DNA from: Shewanella psychropiezotolerans
GTDB taxonomy: Bacteria; Pseudomonadota; Gammaproteobacteria; Enterobacterales; Shewanellaceae
Length of the DNA: 64,000 nt
Reading direction: 5' to 3'
NCBI RefSeq assembly: GCF_007197555.1
Contig: NZ_CP041614.1
Location: forward strand, 3,464,001 to 3,528,000
Below are positions 28,371 to 37,107 of this stretch, piece after piece. The notes under the pieces are model-generated. The model did not search any database. It had not been told where the DNA came from and worked only from the letters and a program-made list of their open reading frames with translations. The translations under genes and the position numbers were made by a program. Every line of letters begins with the position of its first letter. Position 1 is the first letter of the stretch.

Positions 28371-30153
28371 TCTTATATTCACTACGGCGGTCAAGGCCGC
28401 CGTTTCTCCTCTGCCTTTACTTGTAGAGCAATGCTTGCAACTGCAGTCGCCTGGCGATTCATTTGCAGGTGACTCGCAATTCTCACACGTCAATTCAGCC
28501 ACAGTAACCGAGCCCGATGAAGCTCTCATCAAGCAGAGTCACACCCTTGAAGCCTCGCTACTAAGCCTGTTTAATATCAAAGACAGATTGCAATATTACC
28601 GCAGCTACCCTCTACCTCCCCTCTACCAGGAAAGCCTGCTGCAATGTCAACTGCACTTGGCCGATATGATGGCTGAAACGCTGAACTCGCCCTGGTTAAC
28701 ACAACTCACCAATCAGTTAGCAACGGCGGCCAATAATAAGGAGCTCAGCCAACTGTTAAACAGATTCGATGCACTCGAAGTAAATCATCTGTCTTTGGCA
28801 CAGAAATCTCAGCTGCACACGGCTCAAGCCAGCATAAAGCAGGGTTTAAGAACCCAGCAACTGACATTGCGATTTACCGAGCAAGATTGCCAATTAAACA
28901 CAGAATATAACAAGTCAACGATGACAAATGGAGTCGGCAATGACACTAAAAATAAGCACTCAAAGGATCCTAAATCTAGCAATGCTTTTAATCTCAGCAT
29001 TGCGGCCTATTTAATCAAGCAGGATGATACAGTCTGTCAAAAACGTGTTTGGCAAGCCTATCAAGGACGGGCAAAAGAGAAGAACCAGCCGGCTCTTGAG
29101 CGGATTTTGCAACTAAGGACCCTGCAGGCACATGACAAAGGATTTGCAGACTATGCCAGTTTCTCTCTGGCAAAGCAGTTTCTATCAACACCTGAATTAG
29201 TCAAAATCTTTCTAGACTCCCAAACTGAGGTTGCCCCCACAGCCCCCTGGAGTCTAGGCTACTACCTGTCTCAATCAAAAAGCATGCACATGGCAAACAT
29301 AACAGCAGCAGAGCTCGTGGATAAGATACAGGTAAGAGCCGAAACATTAGGCTTTGATTTCGAAACAGTGACTGGAAATATCCAGCGAGTCTGGTATCAA
29401 GGTCGATTGTTAGGGGATATATTTATAGAGCTAGCCAAGCGCAGCAAGATACATATCTTAAGAGCACCGGTGCTAGGGCGTCAGTTTGGACAAGTTCAAC
29501 TGTCAATGAAGCAAGAGCTGAGTCGCATAAAAGACAAACAAGACTTAATTAAGGCATACGCTTCAGCCCTTTCGGCGCTATCGCTCAGCAGTCATTATTA
29601 TCTGGTAAACACAATTGGGGAGACTCTCGATACCAGTAATATTGGTGAGCTTTGGTTAGCCTTATACCTAGCGGAAGGCCTTATCGAACCTTATACAGAA
29701 CTAAGTCGCGAAAGTTCCATTAGTCTTTTCGCCAAGCAACTTAAAGTATTCAGGGCTAAAGTCGCGTTAGATTTTTATTCCAATACTAGCCTAAAACCCT
29801 ATAAGAGACTCGACGTTGAATTTATCGAGTCATTCACAGGAGAATGGACAAGCCTTGAAGATTATCCCTATAATTTTTACGCTATCGTCACTTCCGGCCC
29901 CCTGTACTATCAGGAGCTTTGGCAAGCCTCACTCTCTCAATACCTCTATCAATCTACAAAACACTGTGAAAATCAACCCAGTGTGTACAATACACTGGTG
30001 GTCAATGAAGATTCCAAACCAATAAATCAAAGGCTTAAAATATTACTCGGTGAACCTGTCGATGCACTATCTCTCATTAAAAGGATACAAGATGGCTTTT
30101 CTTACCAAGAAAAATTTTCTCAAGATCAGTACACTTTCACTTGCCCTATTTAG
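28318..30153 (+). CDS. Secreted M3-peptidase-like protein without the HExxH motif
   Basis: 611 aa; starts at ATG 28318 or 28333, overlapping the ATP-grasp gene by up to 53 nt. Signal peptide through about residue 27 (TTAVKAA). The middle resembles thimet-oligopeptidase (M3) enzymes: LERILQLRTLQAHDKGFADYAS, then VWYQGRLLGDIFIELAKRSK, which matches the family's GRLLG-x-F-x-LDLY-R stretch. Where M3 enzymes have HEFGH, this protein has AYASALSALSL (residues 413-423), so the zinc site is lost. The C-terminal FYAIVTSGPLYYQELWQASL and LLGEPVDAL also follow the fold. It is probably a pseudo-enzyme. The family call is by eye. Confidence 0.6.
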   Translation: MNELNMLRSIFVIALSSSLIFTTAVKAAVSPLPLLVEQCLQLQSPGDSFAGDSQFSHVNSATVTEPDEALIKQSHTLEASLLSLFNIKDRLQYYRSYPLPPLYQESLLQCQLHLADMMAETLNSPWLTQLTNQLATAANNKELSQLLNRFDALEVNHLSLAQKSQLHTAQASIKQGLRTQQLTLRFTEQDCQLNTEYNKSTMTNGVGNDTKNKHSKDPKSSNAFNLSIAAYLIKQDDTVCQKRVWQAYQGRAKEKNQPALERILQLRTLQAHDKGFADYASFSLAKQFLSTPELVKIFLDSQTEVAPTAPWSLGYYLSQSKSMHMANITAAELVDKIQVRAETLGFDFETVTGNIQRVWYQGRLLGDIFIELAKRSKIHILRAPVLGRQFGQVQLSMKQELSRIKDKQDLIKAYASALSALSLSSHYYLVNTIGETLDTSNIGELWLALYLAEGLIEPYTELSRESSISLFAKQLKVFRAKVALDFYSNTSLKPYKRLDVEFIESFTGEWTSLEDYPYNFYAIVTSGPLYYQELWQASLSQYLYQSTKHCENQPSVYNTLVVNEDSKPINQRLKILLGEPVDALSLIKRIQDGFSYQEKFSQDQYTFTCPI

Positions 30154-31186
30154 TCTAACGGCTAGCGCTGTCATTGACACAAGCCAGACACAAAACGATA
30201 AAGTATATCAAGGCATCAAGAATAATCTCGAACTGCACCTTTACCAATTGCCTCCTCGCGTGCAGGGCCATTATGGGATCCGTCTCTACCGCATGACGGG
30301 TGATGAAAAGTATGCCAATGCCGCGCTCGTCGACCTCTATGCAGTCACCGAATCTCAAGCCTTCTATGCCTGCTCTCTCGATAAACCTGGCTTTATCACA
30401 TCGGAGGCTGAAAAAGCCATTTCTGTACTCGGTAAAGGTCCTAGGGCTAAGGCCAGAAAGAAGGCATTAGAACCCTTCCCTGAATTTCTATTTTATACCG
30501 ATGTATTACTCAGGTTTTCGAGCCGTATCGATGAGTTCGGGTTAACGGGTCCCTGTAATGATAAATTGATCACAGCGCTGAAGAAGACCGATTTAAAGAC
30601 TGGTCTAACCGATAAGGCCATGATTAAGTCCTGGGCGGCGCAATTAATCAATTACGCCTACTGGGCTAAGCAGTTAGGGGTTGGAGACTATGTCAATGAA
30701 TACAAACAGGCCTTCATTGAAGTTTATCCAAACAATAAGGATAGTGAACTCAATAAAAAACAGTATCAGAACAAGTTATACGGCCTCACTCATTTCATAT
30801 TTGCAGCGAGCGAATACTACCAACACGATGTAGATCCTAAAGAGTTCGCCTGGATTTTGGATTACTTTGAAGACAATATTGATCGCATCTTAGAAGATGC
30901 CACCGACGATATCATTGCCGAAGTGGGAATTAGCTTTCACCTGGCAGGACTGTCTGATAATCCGGTTGTTGCCAAGACTCAAGCCCATATTGTGAACGCC
31001 TTCGATGAAAGTGTGCAGTTTATTCGTTCACCTATGGGAAATCCTGATTTAGCGCTGGGTGAGCACAGAAATGTCTTGGCTATGATGCTACTCAATTGGC
31101 CACAGAAGCTGCATAAGGGGCCATATTTTACTGAACTCAAGGCCACCAAGAAGTACATGCCTAAGCAAGTATCGGTTAACAAGTAA
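30092..31186 (+). CDS. DUF3541 family secreted protein
   Basis: 364 aa from the ATG at 30092, chosen for its AGGA site 6 nt upstream; 14 extra codons upstream look spurious. A signal peptide (NFLKISTLSLALFSLTASA) leads to an all-helical body with conserved-looking stretches (HYGIRLYRMTGDEKYANAALVDLY, EVGISFHLAGLSDN, GEHRNVLAMMLLNWPQKLHKGPYF). I recognise it as DUF3541, known mainly from Vibrionaceae and Shewanella and of unknown function. It overlaps the preceding pseudo-peptidase gene by 62 nt. A terminator follows, so it ends the cassette transcript. Confidence 0.75.
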   Translation: MAFLTKKNFLKISTLSLALFSLTASAVIDTSQTQNDKVYQGIKNNLELHLYQLPPRVQGHYGIRLYRMTGDEKYANAALVDLYAVTESQAFYACSLDKPGFITSEAEKAISVLGKGPRAKARKKALEPFPEFLFYTDVLLRFSSRIDEFGLTGPCNDKLITALKKTDLKTGLTDKAMIKSWAAQLINYAYWAKQLGVGDYVNEYKQAFIEVYPNNKDSELNKKQYQNKLYGLTHFIFAASEYYQHDVDPKEFAWILDYFEDNIDRILEDATDDIIAEVGISFHLAGLSDNPVVAKTQAHIVNAFDESVQFIRSPMGNPDLALGEHRNVLAMMLLNWPQKLHKGPYFTELKATKKYMPKQVSVNK

Positions 31187-31190
31187 TGAC

Positions 31191-31219
31191 AATGGCCTGA
31201 ATATACTCGGGCCATTTTT
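31191..31219 (+). terminator. Terminator after the DUF3541 gene
   Basis: AATGGCC-N12-GGCCATT followed by TTT on the + strand, 5 nt after the stop codon. Confidence 0.75.
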
Positions 31220-31262
31220 AACTCAATGAATATTATAGATAGCACTTTAGGTCAGATTAAAC

Positions 31263-32180
31263 ATGGATAGAGCGAAATCAACTCTAGAACAATGGCGAAT
31301 ATTACAAGCCGTCGTCGATTTTGGTGGCTACTCTCAGGCTGCTGCAGCCCTTAATAAGAGCCAATCCTCTCTTAATCATGCCGTCGCTAAGCTTCAATCT
31401 CAATTAGGGATCCAACTGCTTGAAGTCAGAGGACGAAAAGCCTATTTGACCGAGCAAGGTGATGTCTTGTTGAGACGTTCTAGGCACATCACCCAGTCTG
31501 TGGCTGAACTTGAACTCCTCGCCAATAATTTAGAAAAAGGATGGGAGCCTAAACTGACCATAGCAAGAGAGATAGTCTACCCCATGGGTATGCTAGTCGA
31601 TGCCCTGGCCACATTTCAGCCACAAAGCCGCGGAACTCGTATCACCATAATAGACTCAGTGATCAGCGGAACACATGATCTGATTAAAGACCAAGCCGTC
31701 GATATCGCCATATGTGGCGGCGTTCCGCCTAAGGGCTACATCTCGGAGCCTCTGTGTGAACTGGACTTTCTGTTGGTTTGTCATCCTGAACATGCATTAG
31801 CTCAAAATCCGAATATAGAAGACGATCAAACCTTGGCTCAACACCTGCAGATAGTCATTAAAGATACGGGAAAGGCGACCCATATCGATATTGGCTGGTT
31901 AAAAGCTGAGCAAAGATGGACCGTATCTAATTTCCACGAGGCCTTGGCTATTTTAAATAAAAACATAGGTTTTTGCTGGATACCCAAACACTTAGTCGAC
32001 TCCTTGCTCTCTCAAGGACAGCTGTGTCAACTCAAGTTAAAGGGAAATAGTCATAGAAGAGTGATGATGAGTCTGGTGATACCAAACCGAGATGTTCAGG
32101 GACCAGCTTCTGAACTGTTAGAAAAGATCATCGTCGATATGCATAACTCATCCAATGAGACGGAACACGGTCAGTCTTAA
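31263..32180 (+). CDS. LysR-family transcriptional regulator
   Basis: 305 aa. The N-terminal winged helix-turn-helix reads WRILQAVVDFGGYSQAAAALNKSQSSLNHAVAKLQSQLG, and a periplasmic-binding-like effector domain follows. The target is not evident: the gene follows the DUF3541 terminator and faces the HEQAH protein gene. No matching divergent promoter arrangement is visible. Confidence 0.9.
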   Translation: MDRAKSTLEQWRILQAVVDFGGYSQAAAALNKSQSSLNHAVAKLQSQLGIQLLEVRGRKAYLTEQGDVLLRRSRHITQSVAELELLANNLEKGWEPKLTIAREIVYPMGMLVDALATFQPQSRGTRITIIDSVISGTHDLIKDQAVDIAICGGVPPKGYISEPLCELDFLLVCHPEHALAQNPNIEDDQTLAQHLQIVIKDTGKATHIDIGWLKAEQRWTVSNFHEALAILNKNIGFCWIPKHLVDSLLSQGQLCQLKLKGNSHRRVMMSLVIPNRDVQGPASELLEKIIVDMHNSSNETEHGQS

Positions 32181-32241
32181 TGCTATACCATTGCGTTAAC
32201 ACTTGGAGTGATATTAACGTTTGAGACTCTCTTATCCCTAT

Positions 32242-33633
32242 TTATACCGATTGGTATAAGGAGTCAGCTTTAGGATAAACATCTTCAGTAAAGGCATTGG
32301 CGGCATAGTACTTGGCAATTCGTTCAGACCCAAAAGATAGGGTGCCAGTCGACAGTTCAACTGGGGCTGACTCAGTACTCGATTCCGTACTCGACTCTGA
32401 AATTGGATCGGCACTTGAAGGGATCTGCTCGTTAATCAGTTCAATCAAGGGTGACACAGTAAACACATCGTCCAGAGGTGAAGGTGAGTCCACCAAGGAA
32501 GATGAGATAGCGCCATCCTCATCGACTTCACCGAAGACTTGCGGCTTATGAGGCTCAGGAAATACAACACCTTTAATCGCACTCTGGGCACTAATTAATG
32601 GCTTCATCTCATCCAGACTAAGGGGTTTCTCCTGACGCACATCGACCAGTTGCGCCTTGGCATCATTAAGCTTTTTCAATGCTTCTGATGCTACACGAAT
32701 ATCGGCCATCGAAGGATTGGTCGGTGCCATCGCCGCCGCATAGACCTTTTTCATCTTGTTGACAGTGGCAAGAGGATCCCCTGCCACCACTGAAATATCT
32801 ATCTGAACTTCGCCATTAACCGCATAGCGACGGCCATCACTGCCCTTTTCATAGCTAAATTGTGGACTCTGTGCCAGGTTGCCACCCACGGTAGAGTGAG
32901 CCTGTTCGTGGGCTTTAACTTCCGCATCTCGACTCGATAGCTCTTTAAGAAGCTGCTGCTCCAGTAACGCAATGGCGTCCCGCTTCGCATCTGCTTTCTG
33001 TGCATCGCCTTCGTCTGCACTGACAACGGAGTCATCACCAGCAAAAGGGGGAAATATCGGTTCCATCCCCTCTTCAGCCGAGCCATCGGGGGAGCCCCCT
33101 CCACGTTCCTGCATATTATGGTCAATTTCCTGGCCCTGAGCCTTTGTAACAGGAGTATCGAATGGCTTGATACTCTCCTGAGGCTCGCTCACAACACTGT
33201 GTTTAAATCGGGGTGACAGGTCTGTGGCTTGCTCAGTGGGATTCACTAGCCCTCTAACTGTCAATGGACCTAAATTGAGGCTAAAACTTGTTTGGCTTGA
33301 GTTGGCGCCTGATAAATTGACACTTAGGTTAGTGTCACTTGCGCTAGAGATGGATTTCAAATCTAAGCCCAAATTAACATCAGATACTAAATCTGATGAC
33401 ACACGGCTTAAATCAACAATATTTGATGAATGGAGTGTCGTCGCTTTATCTGAGCCCAAACTTGCACTGGATGGTTTATTGCGCACAGAGACATTTGTAG
33501 GGGAAATGGGCGTAGAAGGTGCAGCACTAAACTTAGTGCCAGGCACTGAACCTTCAGCCGAACTCGCCGACGGGGATATCGGCGTGGTTCTATGTCCAAC
33601 CGGTACATCAGGTGAAAATCTCACCCCTAACAT
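32242..33633 (-). CDS. Putative metalloprotease, SprA-related (CJM1_0395-like) family
   Basis: 463 aa with no signal peptide. The first 190 residues are low-complexity Ser/Thr/Pro/Asp-rich. The conserved core holds DAEVKAHEQAHSTVGGNLAQSP, which contains a HExxH zinc motif (HEQAH), then FSYEKGSDGRRYAVNGEVQIDIS and KMKKVYAAAMAPTNPSMADIRVA. These match the SprA-related putative metalloprotease family. Residues after about 330 are again acidic and poorly conserved. It follows the 92-residue protein gene after 5 nt, so the two are probably co-transcribed. Substrate and activity are unknown. Confidence 0.75.
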   Translation of the reverse strand: MLGVRFSPDVPVGHRTTPISPSASSAEGSVPGTKFSAAPSTPISPTNVSVRNKPSSASLGSDKATTLHSSNIVDLSRVSSDLVSDVNLGLDLKSISSASDTNLSVNLSGANSSQTSFSLNLGPLTVRGLVNPTEQATDLSPRFKHSVVSEPQESIKPFDTPVTKAQGQEIDHNMQERGGGSPDGSAEEGMEPIFPPFAGDDSVVSADEGDAQKADAKRDAIALLEQQLLKELSSRDAEVKAHEQAHSTVGGNLAQSPQFSYEKGSDGRRYAVNGEVQIDISVVAGDPLATVNKMKKVYAAAMAPTNPSMADIRVASEALKKLNDAKAQLVDVRQEKPLSLDEMKPLISAQSAIKGVVFPEPHKPQVFGEVDEDGAISSSLVDSPSPLDDVFTVSPLIELINEQIPSSADPISESSTESSTESAPVELSTGTLSFGSERIAKYYAANAFTEDVYPKADSLYQSV

Positions 33634-33638
33634 GACAA

Positions 33639-33917
33639 CTACACCTCTAGGTTGATAATAGTACCTAAGGTCTCCGATGATGTTTCTATCACTTCGACAG
33701 CGGCTTCGCCTTGCTGCTCAGCCTCTATTGCTGATACGAGGGCTTGTGTTTGATCGACTTCTTCAACTGGCCTCGTTTCATCAGTTTTAAGATCAGCACT
33801 TGCAGGCTTAGCGACATCGATAGTCGCTTGAGTCAATCCTGACTGTGCGCTTTGTAATCCGGCCAGACCCGATACATTACTTGGAGGAATTTGCATACCT
33901 TTAGCTCCAACATTCAT
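33639..33917 (-). CDS. Small acidic protein upstream of the HEQAH protein
   Basis: 92 aa from the ATG at 33917, or 85 aa from the ATG at 33896 (MQIPPSNVSG), which has the better ribosome site (GGAG 8 nt upstream). Hydrophilic, rich in Ala, Glu, Ser and Val (QTQALVSAIEAEQQGEAAVEVIETSSETLGTIINLEV); no signal peptide or membrane span. I do not recognise it. The 5-nt gap to the next gene suggests a functional pair. Confidence 0.6.
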   Translation of the reverse strand: MNVGAKGMQIPPSNVSGLAGLQSAQSGLTQATIDVAKPASADLKTDETRPVEEVDQTQALVSAIEAEQQGEAAVEVIETSSETLGTIINLEV

Positions 33918-34130
33918 TTGGTGTTAGTTCAATTATTAATCAGCACCAGACAAAAGTACAGCTAAACTATAGGCCATGAAGTTATATAAAGCTGAGTTGA
34001 ACACGATTAAACGGGTCTTTAGCTGTTTTACTCAGCAAGCAGGCCTAGCCCTGATGAGATGAGACCAGACTTGTCTCTTCACCTTGCTTACCGCTAAAAA
34101 TCGTTAACCTAAATTTATCCGTGAATATAC

Positions 34131-35246
34131 CTAGCCCCCGATCCAAGCTGACTCCCAATCTTTCCACACCGGATTTAATCCCCTTTGCTTCATCGCATGA
34201 CTCACCTGAACCGGCGTTCTATCATCACTGATCTCAAACTGATCTAACTGAGTATCCGGATTGACATAACCGCCGGGTTGAGTCGAGCTGCCGGCACTTA
34301 AATTGGTTATCCCGAGTGAAAACAGGTTATCTCTGAGTTCTGGTGATTCCCGAGTCGACAAACTGATATCCAACTGCTGATTAAACAGCCTAAATGCACA
34401 GATAAGTTGCACTAAGCCCTTATCGGTCATCTCAACCTTAGGGGTTATCCCGCCAGTACAAGGCCTCAATCTAGGCAATGAAACACTGTATCGGGTACGC
34501 CAGTACTTAGACTCAAGATAAGCAAGGTGATGACCTAACAAGAGCGCATCCAAACGCCAATCATCTAAGCCTAACAGGACCCCGAGTCCAACCTTATCAA
34601 CGCCGGCTTTAGCAACGCGCTCTGGCGTATCTAAGCGATAGGCGAAATCCTTTTTCTTGCCCCGAGTGTGGTGCTCGGCATAGGTCTGGGGATTATAGGT
34701 TTCTTGATAGATCATCACGGCATCGAGACCTAACCCCACCAGCTCGGCGTACTCATGCTCGGCCAATGGCTGCACTTCCATTGCCAAGTAGCTAAACTCA
34801 TTCTTAACCTGAGGTAAAACCTGTTTAAAGTAATCGATGCCGACTTTCGTTTCGTGCTCTCCGGAGACTAACAAGATGGAGTCGTAACCTAGTTTTTTAA
34901 TCACCGCCATCTCGGCTTCGAGTTCCGGGCCATTTAATGTCTTGCGTTTCAGCTTATTACTCATGCTAAAACCACAATAATCACACTCATTGGCACATAA
35001 ATTCGACAGATATAGGGGTAAAAACATACCTATATTTGCCCCAAACCTCTGCCTTGTCAGCCGAACAGACTGTTGAGCCATCTGTTCGATATAGGGTTCT
35101 GCCGCAGGCGATAACAGCGCGAGTAGACTATTGAGATCCCCCTCGGCCGAATTAAGGGCACGTTCTACATCATCACTGGTGGCCGAATAGAGGGCTAATT
35201 TCAGCTTCTCGCGGGAGATCCCCTGCAGATAGGATAGGAAACTCAT
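34131..35246 (-). CDS. thiH: 2-iminoacetate synthase ThiH (tyrosine lyase)
   Basis: Radical-SAM enzyme that splits tyrosine to give the 2-iminoacetate used for the thiazole ring. The cluster motif is CANECDYCGFS (C-x3-C-x2-C). 371 aa from the ATG at 35246, preferred over 35252 because GGGA lies 7 nt upstream of it. Last gene of the thi operon, 24 nt after thiG; it implies the ThiH, not the oxygen-dependent ThiO, route. Confidence 0.95.
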   Translation of the reverse strand: MSFLSYLQGISREKLKLALYSATSDDVERALNSAEGDLNSLLALLSPAAEPYIEQMAQQSVRLTRQRFGANIGMFLPLYLSNLCANECDYCGFSMSNKLKRKTLNGPELEAEMAVIKKLGYDSILLVSGEHETKVGIDYFKQVLPQVKNEFSYLAMEVQPLAEHEYAELVGLGLDAVMIYQETYNPQTYAEHHTRGKKKDFAYRLDTPERVAKAGVDKVGLGVLLGLDDWRLDALLLGHHLAYLESKYWRTRYSVSLPRLRPCTGGITPKVEMTDKGLVQLICAFRLFNQQLDISLSTRESPELRDNLFSLGITNLSAGSSTQPGGYVNPDTQLDQFEISDDRTPVQVSHAMKQRGLNPVWKDWESAWIGG

Positions 35247-35270
35247 GGGCATATCCCGATAAATTCACAT

Positions 35271-36035
35271 TTACTCATTAAGAAATCCCGTCAATGGACT
35301 GGTTTCACTTGCAACAGACCTTACATGACCTAAGCCAGCAAGATAAGCATCCCTTCCTGTCTGTACCGCAGCGGCGAAACAGCGGCCCATGGCTGCCGGG
35401 TCTCGGCTACTGGCGATGGCAGTATTGACCAGTACAGCATCGGCGCCAAGCTCCATGACACGTGTTGCCTGAGAAGGCGCACCAATGCCAGCATCCACGA
35501 TCACAGGCACCTTGGCTTGCTCGATGATCATTTTCAGAAACGTCTCTGTTGCTAAACCTTGATTAGACCCAATAGGGCTGCCTAATGGCATCACGGCGGC
35601 GCAGCCAACTTCTTCGAGTCGACGGCACAGTACCGGATCGGCATGGACATAGGGCAAGACAACGAAGCCTTTATCACAAAGGATCTTAGCCGCTTCTAAG
35701 GTTTCTATAGGATCCGGCATCAGATACTTAGGATCGGGGTGGATCTCAAGTTTTATCCAGGGAGTATCCAAGATTTCTCTGGCAAGTTCGGCCGCGAAGA
35801 CCGCTTCCTTGGCATTTCTGGCCCCTGATGTATTGGGCAAGAGCTTAACCCCACTGCTTAACAAGGGCTGCAAGATATCATCGCTACCCGTTTTCAGATC
35901 GAGTCGCTTCATCGCCATAGTGACAAGTTCAGAGCCTGAACACGCGATCGCCTCTAACATGAGGGCTGATGTTGAAAATTTTCCCGTACCGGTAAATAGT
36001 CGGGATGAAAATTGATGATCGGCAATGGTTAACAT
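35271..36035 (-). CDS. thiG: Thiazole synthase ThiG
   Basis: 254 aa TIM-barrel enzyme that forms the thiazole phosphate from deoxyxylulose phosphate, 2-iminoacetate and ThiS thiocarboxylate. Family stretches: [78 protein letters not shown] and [14 protein letters not shown]. It begins 1 nt after the thiS stop. Confidence 0.97.
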   Translation of the reverse strand: MLTIADHQFSSRLFTGTGKFSTSALMLEAIACSGSELVTMAMKRLDLKTGSDDILQPLLSSGVKLLPNTSGARNAKEAVFAAELAREILDTPWIKLEIHPDPKYLMPDPIETLEAAKILCDKGFVVLPYVHADPVLCRRLEEVGCAAVMPLGSPIGSNQGLATETFLKMIIEQAKVPVIVDAGIGAPSQATRVMELGADAVLVNTAIASSRDPAAMGRCFAAAVQTGRDAYLAGLGHVRSVASETSPLTGFLNE

Positions 36036-36036
36036 C

Positions 36037-36279
36037 TTAGCCTCCCGCCACTAGGGCAAATACTTCAAATTGATCGCCATGACAGCACAAGGTCTCTTTC
36101 CAACGTGACTTAGGCAATACTTGCCCGTTACGTACCAGTGCAACAGAATTAGCGGCAATATTTTGCAGCAGAAGTAAAACTGATATGCTCGACTCACTCG
36201 ATAAGAAAACCTGCTCATCGTTGAGCATGACTTCGATTAATGTTTCGCTGGTATTATTTTCGGATATGTTGGGGCTCAT
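36037..36279 (-). CDS. thiS: Sulfur carrier protein ThiS
   Basis: 80 aa ubiquitin-like carrier ending in the obligatory Gly-Gly (ALVAGG), which ThiF adenylates. Its ATG directly follows the thiF TAA. The N-terminus carries about 14 residues more than E. coli ThiS before the first beta strand ([12 protein letters not shown]). Confidence 0.95.
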   Translation of the reverse strand: MSPNISENNTSETLIEVMLNDEQVFLSSESSISVLLLLQNIAANSVALVRNGQVLPKSRWKETLCCHGDQFEVFALVAGG

Positions 36280-37107
36280 TTATACCTCTCCATCACAGTT
36301 CAAGCTTGGATCAGATGTCCGAGATTGAGTCTTGGTTTGACTTTTGAATGGTTCCACTCGTTCACCACAGACATGACAAGCAAGATCTCGAATCAATCTC
36401 GCTTCACGCCATTGCATAGAAAGGCCATCGAACCTGAGGAATTTTCCTGATGGCACTGGGATCCCTAAGAGTAGATTCATACCAAGCAGCGCCTGCATGG
36501 ATGCCATCACTCCAACCATAGGGCCTAAGACTCCAACACTCTGGCAAGTCTCACTGACGAGAGTGTCTTCAGGAAACAGGCATGCATAACAGCCCGAATC
36601 GGGAGCAGACTCCATATCTACCATAAAAAGCTGACCGTTAAAGTTGGCCACCGAGGCCGTTATTAGTGGCGCCTTAACTCGAAGGCAGGTCAAGTTGATC
36701 AACTGACGAGTGCCAAAATCATCGGTGCAATCGAAGACTAGATCCATGTGTACCAGTAATGTCTGACTATTATTCTCGGCTAATTTATCGGTTTCGGCTT
36801 GCACGTTACAGCCAAGATAAGCGTTTGAGAGCTTATACGCGGCAGTCTCTGATTTATACTCACCTATATCCTTATCACTAAAAAGCAGTTGCCTGGGCAA
36901 GTTTGATAACTCAACCTTATCATCATCTATCAGTGTCAAGTTACCCACACCGGCTGCCGCCAGATACTGAGCCACCAGATTCCCCAGACCACCAACACCG
37001 ACAATAGCGACATGGGCCTGCGACAAGTTAACCTGGCCCGTTTCACCGACATCCGGCAATAAGATTTGTCTAGAGTAGCGTAGAAAATCGGAATTACTGA
37101 CGGACAT
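36280..37107 (-). CDS. thiF: ThiS adenylyltransferase ThiF
   Basis: 275 aa E1-like enzyme. It has a nucleotide-binding HVAIVGVGGLGNLVAQYLAAAGVG, LIDDDKVELSNLPRQ, FDCTDDFGTR and two CxxC pairs (CYAC, CHVC) for zinc. It activates the ThiS C-terminus for sulfur transfer. The start overlaps the end of thiDE by 14 nt. Confidence 0.96.
   Translation of the reverse strand: MSVSNSDFLRYSRQILLPDVGETGQVNLSQAHVAIVGVGGLGNLVAQYLAAAGVGNLTLIDDDKVELSNLPRQLLFSDKDIGEYKSETAAYKLSNAYLGCNVQAETDKLAENNSQTLLVHMDLVFDCTDDFGTRQLINLTCLRVKAPLITASVANFNGQLFMVDMESAPDSGCYACLFPEDTLVSETCQSVGVLGPMVGVMASMQALLGMNLLLGIPVPSGKFLRFDGLSMQWREARLIRDLACHVCGERVEPFKSQTKTQSRTSDPSLNCDGEV

Noticed and set aside
32243-32258. TATACC-GATT-GGTATA hairpin at the end of the HEQAH gene
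   Set aside because: Six-base AT-rich stem without a T run; not a convincing terminator.
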